Assembly: GCA_002751075.1 (NCBI GenBank)
Contig: NAOQ01000281.1
Coordinates: forward strand, 12,939 to 24,345
Direction: 5' to 3'
DNA length: 11,407 nt
DNA from: Ichthyophonus hoferi
Lineage: Eukaryota; Opisthokonta; Ichthyosporea; Ichthyophonida; Ichthyophonidae
Shown here: positions 9,801-11,407 of the stretch, piece by piece
Layout of the letters: the number at the start of each line of letters is the position of its first letter
Position numbering within the stretch: position 1 is the stretch's first letter
Made by a program: the position numbers and the translations under genes
The notes under the pieces: generated by a model
What the model saw: the letters and a program-made list of their open reading frames with translations, nothing else
What the model was told of the DNA's origin: nothing
The model's database searches: none

Positions 9801-10875
9801 GAGAGCCAGGTGTTCAGAGAGCTAGGATGGACTAGTAAGTGTAGGTAGGATATAGAGGTAGCAGACACGTACCAATCAGATAGTGAGTGGTTGTGATGTT
9901 GGTGACCCAATCACGCATGGCTTCGTTGATAGCATCCTTCAGAGTCATGGCCCCTGTCCTTACTGCAATATACCCCCCATATAAGGTATAAGGTGTAGTC
10001 CTATATAGTCTCCAGTCTTTATGTCTCCCTGGGCTCTACACCCTCTCATCTTTATATTCTTATCAGGATGGCATGGAGGTTATTAAATCTAATCGTACTC
10101 TTTTAGGTATCTACCCACAATAGGCAGCCACCTAGCCACCTGATATGTAGGGGATATCATGTAGGGTACTGCTCTATACCAGTGAGATGTGCTACCAAAT
10201 CCTTTCCTATTCTGCAGTGGTTTATTCTATTCGACATATATATTACTGTTCAATATGCTGACCCCCTCCTAATCTCTCCCCTGTTACCTGCAACAACTTT
10301 AGCCCCCAGTAGCTCCATACGGAATACATTTAGCTCTTGGCGCTCCACATCCTTGGCCCCCATGTATACCTGATTGGATGGTTATAGTTATATTTTTAAC
10401 AGGCCTATCACTGGATGAGGGTGTGGTATGGCAACTCCTTCTCTGTACCTCTGTACAAACCGTCTTCTGGTGGACAACCAGCTACTCTCTATAAATCTTA
10501 CACCTTATACCTATATCCCTTCCTATAATCTATGGTACCCGGCCTACTTCCTACTCACCGTAAGTGGTAGATTCATCATAGCACACACTGTGGCTGTGGC
10601 TACTCCATGTTGACCAGCCCCAGTCTCGGCAATGATTCGCGTTTTGCCGAGCTGTTTAGCCAATAATACCTGCCATGGCCACCTGACTATTAATCTCTTG
10701 TACTTTGTACCCATTCCCCTAGGCTTGTGTGTACTATGTACTATGTACTATGTATTATGTATTATGTATTACGGACTTAGGGTCAAGATAGCACTCACTT
10801 GGCCTATAGCGTTGTTGATCTTGTGCGATCCAGTATGATTGAGGTCCTCTCGCTTCAACCATATCTTAGCACCCC
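6882..10875 (-). CDS. TRPB: Tryptophan synthase beta chain, N-terminal part missing
   Basis: Eleven exons, minus strand: 10875-10799, 10669-10559, 10369-10288, 9962-9873, 9673-9594, 9238-9180, 8948-8872, 8422-8298, 7688-7565, 7281-7205 and 6989-6882 (stop TAG). Phases agree at every junction, giving 335 residues plus a split first codon. The enzyme condenses indole with L-serine using pyridoxal phosphate to make L-tryptophan. Motifs in order: [20 protein letters not shown] (the Lys at 10822-10820 should bind PLP), [19 protein letters not shown] (catalytic Glu), [67 protein letters not shown] (phosphate loop), [50 protein letters not shown] and [11 protein letters not shown]. All key residues in the visible part look intact. 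About 70 residues expected at the N-terminus are not found. The sequence resembles the beta half of fungal-type fused alpha-beta synthases, so an alpha domain may lie beyond the right end. It could also be a stand-alone beta chain, possibly with a targeting peptide. Confidence 0.94.
7689..8297 (-). other. TRPB intron 8 (609 nt)
   Basis: The longest intron in the window, with donor GTAGGT after ISA and acceptor CCTGCAG before GLDYPG. It is AT-rich. I see no repeat array, gene or RNA in it. Confidence 0.85.
8423..8871 (-). other. TRPB intron 7 (449 nt)
   Basis: The donor GTAAGT follows GQ-G and the acceptor TTGGTAG precedes GA-ATT. The exon-7-proximal half is a degenerate tandem repeat of about 40-bp period with an internal TA run (see separate entry). 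The rest is unremarkable. Confidence 0.85.
8719..8850. repeat. About 40-bp minisatellite, three copies
   Basis: Copies begin with TAGTACAT at 8719, 8759 and 8811. Copies 1 and 2 match closely across TAGTACATrGTATATAATAG and TATCTTATAACATATA. Copy 2 carries an extra 12-nt TA expansion, and copy 3 is more diverged. A degraded relative may precede 8719. It lies within a TRPB intron. Confidence 0.85.
9239..9593 (-). other. TRPB intron 5 (355 nt)
   Basis: The donor GTGGGC follows KEQ and the acceptor GAACTAG precedes MMKATG. The middle is filled by an 18-unit heptamer array (9375-9504). No gene is seen. Confidence 0.85.
9375..9504. repeat. Heptamer tandem array, about 18 units of AGTATGT type
   Basis: The register is kept perfectly for 126 nt plus a partial unit. 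Variants are AGTATGC, AGTATAT, AATATGT, AGTATGT and AGTATCT. Variants are grouped (three AATATGT in a row, then AGTATGT), as expected from unequal exchange or slippage. Confidence 0.95.
9963..10287 (-). other. TRPB intron 3 (325 nt)
   Basis: The donor GTAACA follows KVVA-G and the acceptor ATTGCAG precedes TA-AGG-ACA. Apart from a chance open frame on the plus strand nothing stands out. Confidence 0.85.
10732..10773. repeat. Heptamer array, six units (TACTATG/TATTATG)
   Basis: Three TACTATG units are followed by two TATTATG and one TATTACG. It sits in TRPB intron 1, between exons 10799 and 10669. On the other strand the unit reads AGTACAT, close to the AGTATGT array and to the head of the 40-bp repeat. 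Confidence 0.9.
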
Positions 10876-11407
10876 CTGTGACCCCCCTATCCCAGTTAAT
10901 CCCACCCTCCTCCTTCCTTGTGGTTCTTTGTCTATTAGGCCACCTGCAGCCTGTGGCGAGGTGGTTGTTTCTTTTCCTTACGTCACTTTCTTTCTCTATG
11001 ATACCAATATATAATACACATATACCTTCTCGTTTCTGCTCAGTCCCTTACCGGAGCTCTGTCTCACCCCCAATAACCACCCAGTCGAATCTCGGACTGG
11101 CTCACTTAGCCATCATCGCCTCTTTTCTATCACTCTCTCTCTTCAATATATAAGGGATACAATATAAAATAATGTTTAACTTCTCTCAACCACCTTGCGC
11201 ATCACCTTATTACCTTTACGCATTTTCAATGAAACACATTTATTTTCATAGTGTCTCCAACATATATATATATACATCAACATATATACCCTGCTTACTA
11301 CTATATACTCTGTACCCTATTATTATCCTATACTTTATACTCTTATTACTATATACTCTATACTCTTATTACTATATATTCTATACTCTACTATATATTC
11401 TATACTA
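10876..11407 (-). other. Region upstream of the first recognised TRPB exon
   Basis: The acceptor GTCACAG at 10876 shows that transcription continues from the right. The missing N-terminal TRPB exons should be here or beyond the window. Candidate donors exist (for example GTAAGG after CTCCG near 11052), but the peptides before them do not match the family well, so I call none. A CT-rich stretch lies at about 11121-11152, and an AT-rich short repeat fills the right end. Confidence 0.5.
11300..11407. repeat. Short-period repeat, about 18-23 bp units (ACTATATACTCTATACTCTTATT type)
   Basis: Units start with ACTATATA near 11300, 11348, 11371 and 11390; the last two are shorter. The array runs into the window end. 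On the other strand it is rich in AGTATA, so it belongs to the same compositional family as the TRPB intron arrays. Confidence 0.8.

Noticed and set aside
11052-11096. Possible minus-strand exon with peptide PRFDWVVIGGETELR, reminiscent of WVIVGGE in phage-type DUF5131 proteins, or a TRPB N-terminal exon in another frame
   Set aside because: The match is only a few residues, the frame is stopped just upstream, and neither frame fits TrpB sequence well. The acceptor is weak.
11081-11100. CCAGTC..GACTGG hairpin containing a TCGAATC, tRNA-arm-like
   Set aside because: No acceptor, D or anticodon arms can be placed around it.
10839-11153. 104-codon plus-strand open frame near the right end
   Set aside because: It overlaps a conserved TRPB exon in antisense and has low-complexity Ser/Pro/Leu composition with no recognisable domain.

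Overview
This is eukaryotic nuclear DNA. It carries three protein genes cut into short exons (about 60-190 nt) by introns with GT..AG ends, and one with GC..AG ends. None is visible as a long open reading frame. I found them by joining short conserved protein blocks whose splice phases agree at every junction. The genes are a USP39/Sad1 splicing factor (minus strand, runs off the left end), DPAGT1/ALG7 (plus strand, all exons in the window) and a tryptophan synthase beta chain (minus strand, N-terminal part not found).

Layout: 1-2284 holds USP39, nine exons read right to left. 2285-2895 is a 611-bp gap between divergent starts and presumably serves as a two-way promoter; it has paired CCAAT boxes and a CRE-like site. 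2896-6009 holds DPAGT1, twelve exons. 6010-6881 lies between two converging genes. It contains candidate poly(A) signals for both neighbours, but also an unexpected promoter-like cluster, an 18-bp perfect palindrome and a 51-codon open frame. 6882-10875 holds eleven exons of tryptophan synthase beta. 10876-11407 should contain or lead to its missing N-terminal exons, but I recognise none with confidence.

Organism: making its own tryptophan with a eukaryotic, intron-rich synthase argues against a typical animal. The intron density, about one per 100 coding bases in all three genes, is far above most fungi. The beta chain resembles the type fused to the alpha chain in fungi and some algae and protists. 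My best guess is an intron-rich alga or other protist, perhaps a stramenopile, but this is inference at low confidence. The three genes do not form a pathway: one serves the spliceosome, one the first step of N-glycan assembly in the ER, and one amino-acid synthesis.

Other content is simple-sequence and short-period repeats. Two (TA)16 tracts lie in introns of USP39 and DPAGT1. A family of related AGTAT-rich repeats (7-, about 23- and about 40-bp periods) is concentrated in the tryptophan synthase locus. I see no transposon, virus-derived element, CRISPR array, tRNA or rRNA.
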